From Anaerolineae bacterium (GTDB taxonomy: Bacteria; Chloroflexota; Anaerolineae; JAAYZQ01): DNA of 7,422 nucleotides. The notes below the pieces were generated by a model. That model worked only from the letters and a program-made list of their open reading frames with translations, was not told where the DNA came from and did no database searches. The stretch is taken from assembly GCA_016926595.1 (NCBI GenBank), contig JAFGOG010000373.1, positions 1 to 7,422 of the forward strand. Reading direction: 5' to 3'. The position numbers and the translations under genes are program-made. This document shows positions 6,373 through 7,422 of the stretch, piece by piece (the stretch's first letter is position 1; each line of letters starts with the position of its first letter).

Positions 6373-7422
6373 CTACCGCGCGGCTTTGCCTTCCGACAGC
6401 TTGCCCTTGATCGCCAGCCAGTCGCGGCGCAGCGCTTCGTCGGCCTCGATCTGGGTCTCGATCTTGGTGCAGCCGTGCAGGATGGTTGTGTGGTCGCGCC
6501 CGCCCAATAGTACGCCGATAGCCGGCAGGGAGGCGCCGGTCTCGCGGCGGATCAGGTACATGGCCAGTTGGCGGGGCACAGACACCGCCCGCGCCCGGCT
6601 CGGTCCGGTCAACTGCTCGGCCGAGACCTTGTAGTGGCGGGCCACGGCGGCCAGGATCTGCTCCGGCGAAAGGTCCGACGGGGCGCCCAGCAGCCCAGTC
6701 AGAGCGGCCTGGGCCATCTCGAGGGTCAGCGGCGCGTGCACCAGCCTGGCGTGGGCCAGCACGCAGTTCAGCGCCCCCTCCAGCTCGCGCACGTTGCTCG
6801 GCACCTGGTGGGCGACATAGGTCAGGACTTCAGCCGGCACTCGAAAGCCGATCGCCTCGGCCTTGTTGCGCAGGATGGCGATCCGCGTCTCCAGGTCGGG
6901 CGCCTGCATGTCGGCGATCAACCCCCAGTTAAAGCGGGACCGGAGGCGTTCTTCCAGGGCCAGCAGCGCCTTGGGCGGCCGGTCGCTGGAGATGACGATC
7001 TGCTTGTTGGCGCCGTGAAGGGTGTTGAAGGTGTGAAAAAACTCTTCCTGGGTGCGCTCTTTGCCGGCGATGAACTGAACGTCGTCCACGAGCAGGACGT
7101 CGATGTTGCGGTATTTGACCCGGAACGCCTCGGTCGTCTGGGCGCGGATGGCGTTGATCAGGTCGTTGGTGAACCACTCGGCCGACAGGTAGAGAACCGA
7201 CAGGCCTTGGCGTTGAATGGCGTGGCCCAGGGCATGCAGCAGGTGGGTCTTGCCCAGGCCTACTCCGCCATAGATAACCAGCGGGTTGTAGGCGTGGGCC
7301 GGGTTGTCGGCCACGGCCAGGCAGGCAGCGTGGGCCAGGCGATTGCCCGCGCCGACGACAAAAGAATCAAAGGTGTAACGGGGGTTCAGGACGGCCGACG
7401 GGTGACCGTTGGCCTGAGGCAG
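6373..7422 (-). CDS. dnaA: Chromosomal replication initiator DnaA (5' end beyond window)
   Basis: DnaA is the ATPase that opens the chromosomal origin. The reading frame is open to the right edge, so domains I and II and the true start are missing; 349 residues are visible, where family members have about 450. The visible part begins [21 protein letters not shown], the start of AAA+ domain III. Counting from the edge: Walker A GGVGLGKT (52-59), Walker B LLVDD (110-114), sensor 1 VISSD (143-147), arginine-finger box LEERLRSRF (156-164), sensor 2 VRELEGALN (211-219), and DNA-binding domain IV with RQLAMYL and the signature [10 protein letters not shown] (307-316). The GTG at 7314 (reading [10 protein letters not shown]) lies inside the conserved domain and is an internal valine, not the start. 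All key residues are present. The gene downstream on the same strand is not dnaN. Confidence 0.97.
   Translation of the reverse strand: MPQANGHPSAVLNPRYTFDSFVVGAGNRLAHAACLAVADNPAHAYNPLVIYGGVGLGKTHLLHALGHAIQRQGLSVLYLSAEWFTNDLINAIRAQTTEAFRVKYRNIDVLLVDDVQFIAGKERTQEEFFHTFNTLHGANKQIVISSDRPPKALLALEERLRSRFNWGLIADMQAPDLETRIAILRNKAEAIGFRVPAEVLTYVAHQVPSNVRELEGALNCVLAHARLVHAPLTLEMAQAALTGLLGAPSDLSPEQILAAVARHYKVSAEQLTGPSRARAVSVPRQLAMYLIRRETGASLPAIGVLLGGRDHTTILHGCTKIETQIEADEALRRDWLAIKGKLSEGKAAR

Overview
The window looks like a fragment of a high-GC bacterial chromosome or metagenomic contig. By eye, sample lines of the aminoacyl-tRNA synthetase gene reach about 73% G+C. The best guess for the host is a member of the Chloroflexota (Anaerolineae-like). 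That guess rests on a tRNA-sensing T-box leader, a secreted Kelch/Ig-like protein with a C-terminal 'YLPVVLK' tail, and the GC-rich codon use. It is inference, not proof.

Left part (1-3310): a valine-type T-box leader, cut by the left edge, precedes valS (valyl-tRNA synthetase, complete). Stem III, the UGGN antiterminator bulge and the competing terminator can all be paired on paper. Between the T-box terminator and the valS start lie about 350 bases of non-coding leader. They are filled by a tandem array with a period of exactly 75 bp, and the array begins inside the 3' arm of the T-box terminator. Each unit therefore carries another copy of the terminator 3' arm plus a long GT/AC-rich hairpin. 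This is the most unusual feature of the window. A hairpin terminator follows valS.

Middle part (3311-5190): a near-consensus sigma-70 type promoter drives a single gene for a secreted protein. It has a signal peptide, six Kelch-like GG doublets (a beta-propeller), two 82-residue Ig/PKD-like repeats and a short C-terminal tail. A strong intrinsic terminator closes the unit.

Right part (5205-7422, minus strand): dnaA, the replication initiator, is cut by the right edge so that domains I and II are missing. It is followed on the same strand by a markedly AT-richer gene for a DUF4214-like/FkbM methyltransferase fusion, which looks like a horizontally acquired cell-surface or glycan-modification gene. 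It converges with the Kelch gene. No oriC, DnaA-box cluster, tRNA, CRISPR or transposase was seen. Apart from the valS leader, the genes do not form an obvious shared pathway: this is housekeeping genes mixed with accessory surface genes.
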